Shown: positions 42,223 through 50,779, counted from the stretch's first letter. The stretch is DNA of 64,000 bases from an uncultured candidate division WWE3 bacterium (GCA_938004185.1 CALKWN010000176.1:1-64000), one strand, 5' to 3'. Program-made: numbers and translations. The notes: generated by a model not told the origin, from the sequence alone.

Positions 42223-42708
42223 ATGGAAGTTATTAAGAGGGATTCACTACTTTGGGGTTACTTGTCTGAAGAAGTTCAGGGTTTAATAGAAGACGGGGAA
42301 ATAATTCTTAATTTTGTTCACCAGTACCATGAAGAAGCTGAAATATCCGATTATTCTTTTTTGGTTTTTCCTTTCGCCAAGGCTTACGAAGGTTTTCTTA
42401 AGAAGTTTTTTGCTGATCTCAATTTAATAACAAAAGATGAGTATTACAGCGATGACATAAGGATAGGTCGAATTTTGAATCCGAACTACATTAACGAGAA
42501 GAATAATGTTTTTGAAAAAGTGTGCGGTAAATCCAAAAGCGGAAAAGACGTGTCCAGAAAATTGTGGCATGTTTGGAAAAGAGGAAGGAATTTAGTTTTC
42601 CACTATTTTCCCCATAACTACAGGCGTCTGGGATATGAAGAAGCCTTAGACATTATTAATGAGATAGTTGATGTAATGCACGTTTCTGTTTCTACATGCC
42701 GAGTTTAA
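42223..42708 (+). CDS. HEPN-domain protein related to the RnlA toxin C-terminal domain
   Basis: The 161 residues are predicted all-helical and end with the HEPN ribonuclease motif: R-N-x3-H in RNLVFH (R122 to H127), inside KRGRNLVFHYFPHN. Other visible segments are SFLVFPFAKAYEGFLKKFF and DIRIGRILNPNYI. HEPN domains of this type are the RNase part of RnlA/LsoA toxins and of many defence systems. No RnlB-like antitoxin or nucleotidyltransferase partner is adjacent; the neighbours are an exported protein and mnmA. TAAAAT (42210-42215) lies 7 nt before the ATG, so it seems to have its own leaderless promoter. Whether it is a toxin is unknown. Confidence 0.68.
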   Translation: MEVIKRDSLLWGYLSEEVQGLIEDGEIILNFVHQYHEEAEISDYSFLVFPFAKAYEGFLKKFFADLNLITKDEYYSDDIRIGRILNPNYINEKNNVFEKVCGKSKSGKDVSRKLWHVWKRGRNLVFHYFPHNYRRLGYEEALDIINEIVDVMHVSVSTCRV

Positions 42709-42749
42709 GCATTTTTGTGCCCGAGTCGAAAAATCCCCACACATAGTAA

Positions 42750-42755
42750 TATAAT
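42750..42755 (+). promoter_or_regulatory. -10 box of mnmA
   Basis: A perfect TATAAT 7 nt before the ATG at 42763. It rules out the longer frame that starts at 42715 and predicts a leaderless mRNA. Confidence 0.65.
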
Positions 42756-42762
42756 GCTAAAT

Positions 42763-43842
42763 ATGTCCGTAACGGAAAATAAGAAAAAAATTGCTGTAGG
42801 TATGAGCGGAGGCGTCGACTCGTCCGTTGCCGCTTTGCTACTAAAGCAGCAGGGACACGATGTGACAGGTGTTTACATGCAGTGTTGGGATAACAAAAAA
42901 GACAGTTGTGCTGCCGATGAGAACAGAGTTTACGCCGTTCAAACCGCGATGGCGTTAGATATACCTTTAATCACACTGGATTTTATTTCCGAATACAAAA
43001 AGAAAGTTATCGACTACTTCTATTCCGAATACGAGGCGGGAAGAACTCCGAATCCCGACATTATGTGCAATAAGGAGATAAAATTCGGTTTGTTTTACGA
43101 CTGGGCTAAAGAGAATGATTTTGACGGTATTGCAACAGGCCACTACGCCGGAATAGAAAGTGTTGGGGGTAAGTTAAGACTTTTCATGGGCGAAGACGAT
43201 TCTAAAGACCAATCCTATTTTTTGTACAGGCTTGATAAAAGTCAGCTGGAGTACATTATTTTTCCTTTAAGCAAGATGTTAAAAAAGGATGTGAGAAAAA
43301 TTGCCGAAAATAAAAAGCTTCCTTCAGCAAAAAGACCCGAGAGCATGGGAATTTGTTTTATAGGTGAGGTAGATACAAAAGAATTTATTAGTCGGAGAAT
43401 AAATTCCCGCGCGGGAAAAGTATTGGACAAGGAGGGCAATGAGGTGGGTGATCATGATGGGGTTTGGTTTTTTACAGTTGGTCAGAGACACGGCTTTAGG
43501 CTGAGCAAGTATTTCGGCGAACCTATGTATGTAGTATCTAAAGATGCCGAAACGAATACCCTGGTCATCGGGACCCAAAAGGATACCTTAGTTAAGGAAT
43601 TTTTAGTCGGGGATATACATTGGGTTCAGGAAGACCCGCTTTTAACGGTAAAAATCGGTGATAACGTTGATTTAAAAACAAGAATAAGACATTTGGGTAA
43701 ATTATTACCCTGTTCTATTAAAAAGGGCCGCGACGGCGGTTTAAAGGTAGATTTGGCCGAAGGTGCTTTCGGTGTAGCCCCCGGTCAGAGTGCCGTATTT
43801 TATAAGGATCGTGAGGTTTTGGGAGGTGGGGTAATACTTTAG
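42763..43842 (+). CDS. mnmA: tRNA-specific 2-thiouridylase MnmA
   Basis: Puts sulfur on uridine 34 of Lys, Glu and Gln tRNAs. The 359 residues have the PP-loop AVGMSGGVDSSVAALLL, the substrate loop NPDIMCNKEIKFG with the first catalytic Cys, ATGHYAGIES, DQSYFLYRL, the second Cys in SMGICFIGE, and VGQRHGF. Codons upstream of 42763 overlap the -10 box and are not part of the protein. It converges with the M23 protein gene. Confidence 0.96.
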   Translation: MSVTENKKKIAVGMSGGVDSSVAALLLKQQGHDVTGVYMQCWDNKKDSCAADENRVYAVQTAMALDIPLITLDFISEYKKKVIDYFYSEYEAGRTPNPDIMCNKEIKFGLFYDWAKENDFDGIATGHYAGIESVGGKLRLFMGEDDSKDQSYFLYRLDKSQLEYIIFPLSKMLKKDVRKIAENKKLPSAKRPESMGICFIGEVDTKEFISRRINSRAGKVLDKEGNEVGDHDGVWFFTVGQRHGFRLSKYFGEPMYVVSKDAETNTLVIGTQKDTLVKEFLVGDIHWVQEDPLLTVKIGDNVDLKTRIRHLGKLLPCSIKKGRDGGLKVDLAEGAFGVAPGQSAVFYKDREVLGGGVIL

Positions 43843-43847
43843 CCTTC

Positions 43848-46172
43848 TTATTGCTTCGTTTCTGACTGTTCCGTTACAAAAAGTGTACCGCTAACCCTTA
43901 TTTTAGAGGTAATAAGATTGGGACCCACTGTCAGCACGTAGCTGTTTGTTTCTTCCCAATAACCGCTCGTGTCAGCTGACTTGTACATTATGTCGTACAT
44001 GGCAGGTTCAGATACAAAAACGGGTTCTGTATATGTTTGCCAGGTATCTCCACCGTTTAACGAAATCAAAGTCAGGCTACCGGTTGAGGTTAATGTAATA
44101 GTAGGAGGGGAGGGTACGTATCCGTCGTAAGGATCAGGAGTAATACATAGTTCTGTGTGCACGTTATTTTCGGGATTTCTTTCGCCGAAAAGGGCAAAGT
44201 AGCTGAAATGGTCAATAACACTTTCGACTGTTCCTGACAGACTGTTGAATTGGGCTACCGTTTCTACCCAGGAAGAAGTCTCTTCGGCCCACCTTAAAAC
44301 TTTAATTGTTTCCGGAACGAACTTAAGCAGAGTTTCCGGTGGTAGCTTTATGCTTATTAGCACCCTTGCATTGGAGGGGTAAATATTTCCCAATTGATCC
44401 ACAGCGTTAAGAACGAACGATGTTCCTTTTATAAATTCCAAACCCGCGGTTTTTAGTGCTTCAGCAGGAGCGGGGGCGTACTCATAAACCAAATTTAAAA
44501 AATCTTCACCGGTGTTTTCCAGTATTTCGATCACTTTGTTTCCTATGGTGAGTGTATTTCCCGGTCTTAGGGGTGTTTCCTGGCGCCCGGGGTAGAGGGT
44601 GGTCCAAAGGTTTTTGCTTATTGTTCCTGTGTGTGTTCCCAAAACGTCGCTCCAGTTTAAAGAAGGCCATGGGTCGTAAGCTTTCGAATAATCCCACCCG
44701 TATGGATCCGTGCGTCCGTGAGGAAACTCATCGGAAAAACTTCCATCTCCGTCGGTGTCCTTTACGACCTCAAAATGAAGGTGCGGCCCTGTTGTACGCC
44801 CGGTAAGACCGACATATCCGATGAAATCTCCTTCGTTGACTTGGGCTGTGTTGCTTCCTTTAACCAGGGTATCTTCCTGTAAATGCATGTATATGGTTTG
44901 GTAGCCATTACCGTGGTTTATTTTTATCGAGTGTCCGCAGTCTTTACAGTAGTAATACTCGGCTATTCCTCCTGCAGCAGCTAAAACCGGGTTTCCGTAT
45001 AAAAGATCGAAATCGGTACCACTGTGCGAGCTGTAATAGATTTCAGGTATCTTTCCCGAAATACCGTCAAATCTGAGAGTTGTAGAGGAGTCGCCGGTGG
45101 GTTCACGATAGTAGGGGTAGGCAAGCAGGGGGAATTTGTGGTCGAAGTAAGAATTAATCTTTTCAAAAAGCTCATTTTCGTTTTCAATGTTCCATGGGGG
45201 AGATAGGAAGGGATCATATAAAAAGGTGTCAATATCCCTCTGAAACATTACACCGGAGGAGTTTAGCACTAAAATTTTATAACCGGCAGGTCTGTGTATT
45301 GCCATGCTCAGCACGTCCCTGTTGTTTAACAAATCTAAACCGGTTCCAGCAGCGTCATTTCCTGAATCCAAACTTACCACGACATCGTTTGCGTCACCTA
45401 TATATAGATATTGTCCGTTTCCCAAAATTGATTTGGATCTATCGTAATTGATAATTCTCACCAATTTCCATTCCGTACCGCCGTTTTGTGAAATGTAAAT
45501 ACCGTCGGCTGCTGCTCCGGATGCTGCCAAACCCCCGGCGTACCTGGTAAAAGAATAGATCGTGTTGTTGTTAAAGAAAGGTAGCGTGGTCCATGTTTCT
45601 CCGCTGTCTGTACTTGAAAAAACCGCGGATCTTCCCGAGGCAAGTACAATATTTTCGTCACAATAAATTGTTATTATTTCGGGACCTTCCCACCCGGTCC
45701 CGATTTTTTGAACCCAGGTTTCACCGCCATCCTCAGAAACGAGAAGCCCGTTAATTTTCGTGCCCATGTACATTTTCACCCCGCATTTATTAGTTGAGGT
45801 CACTTCGTAATTAGGACCGACTTTTCGCCACGAAGAGTAGGGATATTGACCTAAATAAAGCCCGCGCGGTCCTGAAGAGGATGTATAGAATGCCGAGGCC
45901 ATAAGAACCCCGTCTTTATACTTCATGTTCTTTACACCCTTTCCTTCCAACCCTATTTTTTGCCAGGTCTGGCCTTCGTTGCTTGATAAATAAATACCAT
46001 TGTAAGGATAAAGCCACGCCCGATCGTCGAACTCTCCTGCCAAAACCCCTTCGGGCGCTACTTCCAGGCAGTGAATTTTTGATGACGGTGTCGGAAACAG
46101 GGTCCATTCCGATGCCCTAGTTACAGGTAAAAAGAGAAAAATGAGCAAAAAAACATAAATTCCTCTGAACAT
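43848..46172 (-). CDS. Secreted Asp-box beta-propeller protein with M23 (LytM) peptidase domain
   Basis: The 774 residues begin with a signal peptide (FRGIYVFLLIFLFLPVTRA). Residues about 25-330 contain several BNR/Asp-box repeats (SSNEGQTW, SEDGGETW, SSTDSGETW, SQNGGTEW), the mark of a sialidase-like beta propeller that may bind a glycan. A LytM peptidase follows (about 380-500) with the zinc and active-site motifs HSGTDFD and GPHLHFEVV, so it probably cuts peptidoglycan cross-links. The rest is beta-rich with no named domain. TATATT (46179-46184) 6 nt before the ATG marks the leaderless start; an upstream in-frame extension of 43 codons is rejected. The combination suggests a secreted or surface wall hydrolase. 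Confidence 0.85.
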   Translation of the reverse strand: MFRGIYVFLLIFLFLPVTRASEWTLFPTPSSKIHCLEVAPEGVLAGEFDDRAWLYPYNGIYLSSNEGQTWQKIGLEGKGVKNMKYKDGVLMASAFYTSSSGPRGLYLGQYPYSSWRKVGPNYEVTSTNKCGVKMYMGTKINGLLVSEDGGETWVQKIGTGWEGPEIITIYCDENIVLASGRSAVFSSTDSGETWTTLPFFNNNTIYSFTRYAGGLAASGAAADGIYISQNGGTEWKLVRIINYDRSKSILGNGQYLYIGDANDVVVSLDSGNDAAGTGLDLLNNRDVLSMAIHRPAGYKILVLNSSGVMFQRDIDTFLYDPFLSPPWNIENENELFEKINSYFDHKFPLLAYPYYREPTGDSSTTLRFDGISGKIPEIYYSSHSGTDFDLLYGNPVLAAAGGIAEYYYCKDCGHSIKINHGNGYQTIYMHLQEDTLVKGSNTAQVNEGDFIGYVGLTGRTTGPHLHFEVVKDTDGDGSFSDEFPHGRTDPYGWDYSKAYDPWPSLNWSDVLGTHTGTISKNLWTTLYPGRQETPLRPGNTLTIGNKVIEILENTGEDFLNLVYEYAPAPAEALKTAGLEFIKGTSFVLNAVDQLGNIYPSNARVLISIKLPPETLLKFVPETIKVLRWAEETSSWVETVAQFNSLSGTVESVIDHFSYFALFGERNPENNVHTELCITPDPYDGYVPSPPTITLTSTGSLTLISLNGGDTWQTYTEPVFVSEPAMYDIMYKSADTSGYWEETNSYVLTVGPNLITSKIRVSGTLFVTEQSETKQ

Positions 46173-46260
46173 GGAAAAAATATAATTTGGAAAGGACGGT
46201 TTTTGTATAGTCGACATTCCATAATGATTAGAATTTTGTACGAGGCTGTATAATGGGTTC
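46173..46260. promoter_or_regulatory. Divergent leaderless promoters
   Basis: This 88-nt gap between divergent genes contains TATATT on the minus strand (46179-46184, 6 nt from the M23-protein ATG) and TATAAT on the plus strand (46249-46254, 6 nt from the GTG of the polyamine enzyme). Both transcripts should begin at or near the first codon. Confidence 0.65.
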
Positions 46261-47565
46261 GTGACCAAACAGGAAATATTGGAAAAACTGAAAAGAAACA
46301 ACCCCGGTCTGTCTTACGGGCATTTGGAAGGATTGTTGAAAATATTGTCATCCGGAGTATTTTTAGACGCCGGCGTTATAATCAGAAAAACGGGTCTTCC
46401 AAAAGAGACTGTAGTGGCTTTTATCAGGTCCATGTCGCCCTTTATCGATGACGAGAAGAAGCTTTTGCCTGAGGTTAAATCAGTTGAAATGCACCCGTTC
46501 CTGTGGTCAATGGGGGATTTTTTTGAGGCAAATCTGCAGGCAACCAACACCTTTTCAGATATTAGAAAGGAATATAAGAAAAAAGCTTCAAGAGAATACG
46601 ACCAGTTTTATGCTTTGCCTGAAACAACAATTAAAAAAGCCCGTTTAATGATAGAGAAGGGCGAGGTGTCGGGAAAAAACATAGCCCTTTTAGGTGATGA
46701 CGATATGGTTTCTCTAGCCTTAATTTTACTACAGGGCGGGTTTAGAAAGCTGACTGTTTTTGACATAGACGAAGAATTATTAGCTTTTATAAAAGCCAAA
46801 TCTATAGAATTGGGTAATGAAAATGTTCATATTGAAAAGTACGATTGTAGAGAGGATTTGCGGGGCGAGTTTTTAGGCAGGTTTGATAACGTTATGACCG
46901 ATCCTCCGTACACACGCTATGGGGCTGAGCTTTTTTTAAATAGAGCTTTAGAACTTGTTGGTGCAGGATGTGCTACCGGAAGAAAAATTTTCTTTTTCTA
47001 TGGAAACAGTATTAGAAATCCAGAAAAGTTTTTAAAAACCCAGGAAATGCTGAATAGATCTAACGTTCTTATCGAAGATAAAATATCTAGCTTTGCCCGT
47101 TACGATGGGGCAGAGTCGATAGGTTCTACAAGTTCTTTGTACATACTACAAACACTTGCTTCAACCGTCATTCAAAAAAATTCTATTAAGAATAGAAAAA
47201 TTTACACATATGAAACGGGAAAAGAGGAGAAGTTTCCTTTTGTAGATCATTTGGTGCTCAAAGCTACGGGGGTTTCGACAGGAATTTTGCACGGAAAAAA
47301 TAAAATGCTTTCTTTGTTAAACGGTCTTTGCAGGAGGCATAGATTAAAGGTTGTAGATACCAAGGTCACGGAGTTTAAGGGAAAGGGGTATACATTTGTA
47401 TTGGTGCTTTCCAATTCCAATTTAACAGTTCATACGTGGCCGGAGTATAACGCGGTTCATTTCGATTTAGTAACGTGCTCACCTATATACGATAAACCGT
47501 CCTTACCGGATACTGTATCTGAGTTGTTCGGAACCGATTCAGTTGAGGTGAATTTTATTGAATAA
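46261..47565 (+). CDS. Fused polyamine enzyme: BpsA-like aminopropyltransferase plus S-adenosylmethionine decarboxylase
   Basis: The 434 residues join two enzymes. Residues about 1-75 form a winged helix and 95-300 a Rossmann methyltransferase-like domain with REYDQFYALPETTIKKARLM, NIALLGDDDMVSLALILLQGG and MTDPPYTRYG, as in BpsA, the branched-chain polyamine synthase. Residues 324-434 are a bacterial/archaeal AdoMet decarboxylase: SNSNLTVHTWPEYNAVHFDLVTC. Counted from residue 324, the cleavage Ser, the His and the Cys fall at 63, 68 and 83, the numbers used for the Thermotoga enzyme. The usual ESH is NSN. The fusion would make decarboxylated AdoMet and use it at once to aminopropylate a polyamine. 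Start is GTG with TATAAT 6 nt upstream. Confidence 0.88.
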   Translation: MTKQEILEKLKRNNPGLSYGHLEGLLKILSSGVFLDAGVIIRKTGLPKETVVAFIRSMSPFIDDEKKLLPEVKSVEMHPFLWSMGDFFEANLQATNTFSDIRKEYKKKASREYDQFYALPETTIKKARLMIEKGEVSGKNIALLGDDDMVSLALILLQGGFRKLTVFDIDEELLAFIKAKSIELGNENVHIEKYDCREDLRGEFLGRFDNVMTDPPYTRYGAELFLNRALELVGAGCATGRKIFFFYGNSIRNPEKFLKTQEMLNRSNVLIEDKISSFARYDGAESIGSTSSLYILQTLASTVIQKNSIKNRKIYTYETGKEEKFPFVDHLVLKATGVSTGILHGKNKMLSLLNGLCRRHRLKVVDTKVTEFKGKGYTFVLVLSNSNLTVHTWPEYNAVHFDLVTCSPIYDKPSLPDTVSELFGTDSVEVNFIE

Positions 47566-47572
47566 AGAGGAA

Positions 47573-47614
47573 GATCTCCGAAGGTTTTTTGTACCCGCGG
47601 AGATCGTTTTTGTT
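47573..47614 (+). terminator. Rho-independent terminator of the polyamine gene
   Basis: Perfect stem GATCTCCG (47573-47580) / CGGAGATC (47598-47605), followed by GTTTTTGTTT. Confidence 0.9.
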
Positions 47615-47862
47615 TAGCTTACCGCTAATTCATTTTGCTCAACCCGAACCAACTCAATTTTTGGAAGTTCGCCGAATTGAGGATGCCACTGTGCCCCGGC
47701 GTATTTCACCTTTACGTAACATCCCATTTCGCTTATTACACGATGTTTGAGATCGGGGTTTTTTAACGACCAACCACTGATAATTTCGCCATGCAACGGT
47801 CTTTTATCAAAGTGGTTAACATACTCACAGTTAACTTTTTCACAGACCACTAAAAACAGCAT
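47614..47862 (-). CDS. Small protein of unknown function with conserved cysteines and Trp
   Basis: An 82-residue soluble protein beginning MLFLVVCEKVNCEYVNHF, with three cysteines (about residues 7, 12 and 48), GEIISGWSLKNPDLKH and GAQWHPQFGELPKIELV. I do not recognise the family. The frame opens 17 codons earlier, but a Shine-Dalgarno AAGGAG (47871-47876) lies 8 nt before this ATG, so the start is set at 47862. The gene stands alone, with its own strong promoter, just upstream of the 16S gene and pointing away from it. Confidence 0.65.
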   Translation of the reverse strand: MLFLVVCEKVNCEYVNHFDKRPLHGEIISGWSLKNPDLKHRVISEMGCYVKVKYAGAQWHPQFGELPKIELVRVEQNELAVS

Positions 47863-47901
47863 TCTGACCTCTCCTTCTTTTGGGTGATTATTTATGGTGA
47901 C

Positions 47902-47930
47902 TTTATAGAACAATATAAGGCGGTTGACAA
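47902..47930 (-). promoter_or_regulatory. Promoter of the small protein upstream of 16S
   Basis: On the minus strand, TTGTCA (47930-47925), exactly 17 nt, TATAAA (47907-47902). This is among the best promoters in the window; the leader is about 33 nt and contains a Shine-Dalgarno. Confidence 0.75.
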
Positions 47931-47942
47931 GTCGGAAATATA

Positions 47943-47971
47943 TTGATATTTGTATGGAGCTAGTGTATTCT
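47943..47971 (+). promoter_or_regulatory. 16S rRNA promoter
   Basis: TTGATA (47943-47948), 17 nt, TATTCT (47966-47971), giving a leader of about 95 nt before the mature 16S. A TTGACA at 47924-47929 upstream could serve a second promoter but has no good -10 partner. A boxA-like GCACTTTGAAA (48010-48020) lies in the leader. Confidence 0.7.
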
Positions 47972-48021
47972 ATCTTCCGCGTGCAAAGTACATATTGTAC
48001 TATTGCTTAGCACTTTGAAAT

Positions 48022-48057
48022 CCGAAGAGCTTTCAAGAACTTTAAGGCAAGAAGAAC
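48022..48057 (+). ncRNA. 16S precursor processing stem, 5' arm
   Basis: The arm CCGAAGAGCTTTCAAG..AAGAAC pairs with 49765-49801 downstream of 16S over about 36 bp (cores CTTTCAAG, TTTAAGGC and AAGAAGAAC) with only a few mismatches. It is the usual RNase III target that frees pre-16S. The two arms enclose only the 16S gene. Confidence 0.85.
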
Positions 48058-48071
48058 GCAAAATTCCTTTT

Positions 48072-49509
48072 TTAACTAAGAATTTGATCCTGGTTCAGGG
48101 TGAATGCTAGCGGTGTGCCTAAGGTATGCAAGTCGAACGATTCTGCAGCAATGCAAGATAGTGGCGAACGGCTGAGTAACACGTGGGAATCTACCCCTAA
48201 GTAAGGCATAGCCCCTCGAAAGAGGGAGTAATTCCTTATGTGAAGGAAACTTCAAAGCAGCAATGCGCTTGGGGATGAGCCTGCGGCCTATCAGGTAGTT
48301 GGTGAGGTAAATGCTCACCAAGCCTATGACGGGTAGCTGGTGTTAGCGCATGACCAGCCAGAAGGGCACTGAGACACGGGCCTTACTCCTACGGGAGGCA
48401 GCAATCGGGAATCTTCCGCAATGGACGAAAGTCTGACGGAGCGACACCGCGTGAGGGATGACGGCCTTCGGGTTGTAAACCTCGTTATAAGCACCGGCTA
48501 ACTACGTGCCAGCAGCAGCGGTCACACGTAGGGTGCAAGCATTACCCGGTCTTACTGGGCGTAAAGAGTTCTGTAGGCGGCCAATCAAGTTGGGGGTCAA
48601 ATACCTCGGCTCAACCGAGGAAAGGCTTTCAATACTGTTTGGCTAGGAGGCGACTAGGGGGTAGCGGAACGTATGGTGTAGCAGTAAAATGCGTTGATAT
48701 CATACGGAACACCAAGGGGGAAGCCAGCTACCTGGGGTTGTCCTGACGCTGAGAGACGAAAGCGTGGGGAGCGAAACGGATTAGATACCCGTGTAGTCCA
48801 CGCTGTAAACTATGCCTGCTGGATGCCAGAATTTTTTGGTGTCGAAGCTAACGCGTTAAGCAGGCCGCCTGGGGAGTACGGTCGCAAGATTAAAACTCAA
48901 AGGAATTGGCGGGGACCCGCACAAGCGGTGGAGCATGCTCTTCAATTGGCTGATAACCCAAGAACCTTACCAAGGCTTGACATGTATGAAGTAGTGAACC
49001 GAAAGGGGAACGACCGGTATCCAGTCCGGAGCTTACACAGGTGTTGCATGGCTGTCGTCAGCTCGTACCGTGAGGCGTACCCTTAAGTGGGTTAACGAGC
49101 GCAACCCCTACTGCTAGTTGTATCACTCTAGCGGAACTGCCGCGGCAACGCGGAGGAAGGTGGGGATGACGTCAAGTCGGTATTGCCCTTACGCCTTGGG
49201 CTAGAAGCATGCTACAATGGTCGGCACAAAGGGTCGCAAAGCCGCGAGGCTGAGCTAATCCCAAAAAACCGGCCCCAGTTCGGATTGGAGTCTGCAATTC
49301 GACTCCATGAAGCCGGAATCGCTAGTAATCGTAGGTCAGCTATACTACGGTGAATACGTTCTCGGGTCTTGCACACACTGCCCGTCACGCCAGCAAAGCT
49401 GGGGCCACCCGAAGTCTCACATTAGTGGGCTCACGGTGGAATCAGTGATGAGGGTGAAGTCGTAACAAGGTAGCCGTAGGGGAATCTGCGGCTGGATCAC
49501 CTCCTTTCT
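48072..49509 (+). rRNA. rrs: 16S ribosomal RNA
   Basis: It is recognised from the 5' end (AGAATTTGATCCTGG at 48079), the 530 loop, GATTAGATACCCGTGTAGTCC, the GTCGTAACAAGGTAGCCGTA stretch and the anti-Shine-Dalgarno GGATCACCTCCTTTC at the 3' end. Length is about 1438 nt, roughly 100 short of E. coli, as helices are trimmed. The 515F site reads GTGCCAGCAGCAGCGGTCA (48506-48524), with two mismatches to the standard primer including one next to its 3' end. The 27F site has two as well. The 907 region reads AATTGGCGGGG instead of AATTGACGGGG. These are features of the Candidate Phyla Radiation. Ends are estimated to within a few bases. Confidence 0.98.
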
Positions 49510-49810
49510 AAGGGAGAAACACACGTTTCTTTCTCTATGATTCAAAGAACAAAGTGCCTAGCACGGTGTTCGAATCATTTGGAGGAACAAGCATCTTTGA
49601 TTGGCGGAAACTTGACTTAGCACTAGCTGTTAAGAAAGACCGTCAAAAGACAAGACGCACTCGATGTTGGACTAGCTCTAAAACATCGGGTTAAAAAATA
49701 CTGCATACGCCTTATGCAGTCAGAGCGGGTTTGGAAGAGAGCCTAAACTTCCAAAGTAAAGGTTGTTCTTCTTGCCTTTAAGCACTTGAAAGCAAATTCG
49801 GTATACAAAC
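49510..49810 (+). ncRNA. Structured 16S trailer with 3' processing arm
   Basis: This region has no gene. It holds several hairpins: CGATGTT..AACATCG (49662-49688), ACTGCATA..TATGCAGT (49700-49720) and TTGGAAG..CTTCCAA (49730-49754). Then comes the 3' arm of the pre-16S stem at 49765-49801, which pairs with 48022-48057. Confidence 0.8.
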
Positions 49811-49842
49811 AAACACTCCGCTAGGGGTGTTTTTGTTTTTTT
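49811..49842 (+). terminator. Terminator closing the 16S transcription unit
   Basis: Stem AAACACTCC (49811-49819) / GGGGTGTTT (49824-49832), loop GCTA, followed by TTGTTTTTTT. It shows that 16S is transcribed apart from 23S and 5S. Confidence 0.88.
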
Positions 49843-49963
49843 ATATAGAAATAGAAGGTGGTTTTTATTAAATACTCATGTTTTGCATTTTTGAAGATTA
49901 TGTCTTATTCTGTCCTCGGAGTACTTAAAATAATAAAAGAGAAAGAATCGAAAGGAGTGGGTG

Positions 49964-50089
49964 ATGACAGCTTCAGAAGAGTTTTTAGCCATACTGGTTG
50001 TTGTGCTGTTGCTTTTTTTAAAGAAAAAGTATTACAGGTTCATTGAAAGAAAGTTTCCGGAAGTAAATTGGGATGAGCAAGAAGACTAG
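49964..50089 (+). CDS. 41-residue membrane mini-protein
   Basis: A short frame with Shine-Dalgarno AAAGGAG (49951-49957) 6 nt before the ATG. The product has one hydrophobic helix (FLAILVVVLLLFL, about 7-19), then a basic and acidic tail (KKKYYRFIERKFPEVNWDEQED). It lies 11 nt upstream of the TPR gene on the same strand. It resembles the 22630 mini-protein in layout (strong Shine-Dalgarno, one helix, charged tail), though not in sequence. Function unknown. Confidence 0.55.
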   Translation: MTASEEFLAILVVVLLLFLKKKYYRFIERKFPEVNWDEQED

Positions 50090-50100
50090 AGAAGGAGGTA

Positions 50101-50751
50101 ATGGTGGCAGAAAAAACGTACAAAGAGTTGATTTTAGAAGGGGAGAAAATTAGGGAGAAGGGAGATCCTTTAGGTGCTATCCCCATCTTCACTTTGGCGC
50201 ATGCAAAAGCTAACAAACCTTCGCAAATATCCAACGCTTTGCGACACATCGGGCTTTGTTACGAGCACTTAAACGAGTTAGATAAGGCTGAAGCGAATTA
50301 CTCCGATTCATTGAAGATTGCCTCAATGACAGAAAATATCGGAGATATCGCAAGAACTAAAAGACACTTACTTTCTGTTGAGTTAAAAAAGGGAAATTAT
50401 GAAAATGCCTATCTTTTGGGCACGGAAGCGCGAAAGCAAATGAAAAGATTTTCTTTTCCGCCTTCCGATCTTGTTTGGATAACTCACGGAGTAGTAAAGG
50501 TTCTTATTGAAAAAAAGGCGCCTAAGAAAGAAGTAAGAGAGTGGGTTCGTATCGAACGGGAAGATTTAAAATGGGCTTTGTCGTTGGAGAAAAACCCTAT
50601 TCGAAGACGTGTATGGTTGACGGGTTGGTTGATGGATGCTGCTTATGCTTGGGCTCCTTGGTCGTGGCCACTCATTGCGGTTGCTTTCGCAATCTCTTTG
50701 TTTTCGGGATTGGGTTTGCGTCTAAAGCAGATTTTACATGGAAAGCGGTAA
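50101..50751 (+). CDS. TPR-repeat protein with C-terminal membrane segment
   Basis: The 216 residues contain two to three tetratricopeptide-like repeats (GDPLGAIPIFTLAHAKA, SNALRHIGLCYEHLNELDKAEANYSDSLKIA, GDIARTKRHLLSVELKKGNYENAYLL) and end with a hydrophobic stretch (WAPWSWPLIAVAFAISLFSGLGL, about 183-205) and a basic tail, so it is probably anchored facing the cytoplasm. A very strong Shine-Dalgarno AAGGAGG ends 2 nt before the ATG and 5 nt before a GTG at 50104; the GTG may be the real start. It is within the gap between the 16S and 23S genes, with its own terminator. Confidence 0.75.
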   Translation: MVAEKTYKELILEGEKIREKGDPLGAIPIFTLAHAKANKPSQISNALRHIGLCYEHLNELDKAEANYSDSLKIASMTENIGDIARTKRHLLSVELKKGNYENAYLLGTEARKQMKRFSFPPSDLVWITHGVVKVLIEKKAPKKEVREWVRIEREDLKWALSLEKNPIRRRVWLTGWLMDAAYAWAPWSWPLIAVAFAISLFSGLGLRLKQILHGKR

Positions 50752-50779
50752 GAGCTTGACGGCTGCTAGACTTTTTTTT

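Noticed and set aside
42715..42762. Longer N-terminus for mnmA
   Set aside because: The added codons overlap the -10 box TATAAT, and the family fold starts at 42763.
46173..46301. 43-codon N-terminal extension of the M23 protein
   Set aside because: It would put the signal peptide inside the protein and overlaps the divergent gene and both promoters.
48076..49086. Open reading frames of 80-130 codons inside the 16S gene on both strands
   Set aside because: They lie in conserved rRNA and have no ribosome sites; they are chance frames.
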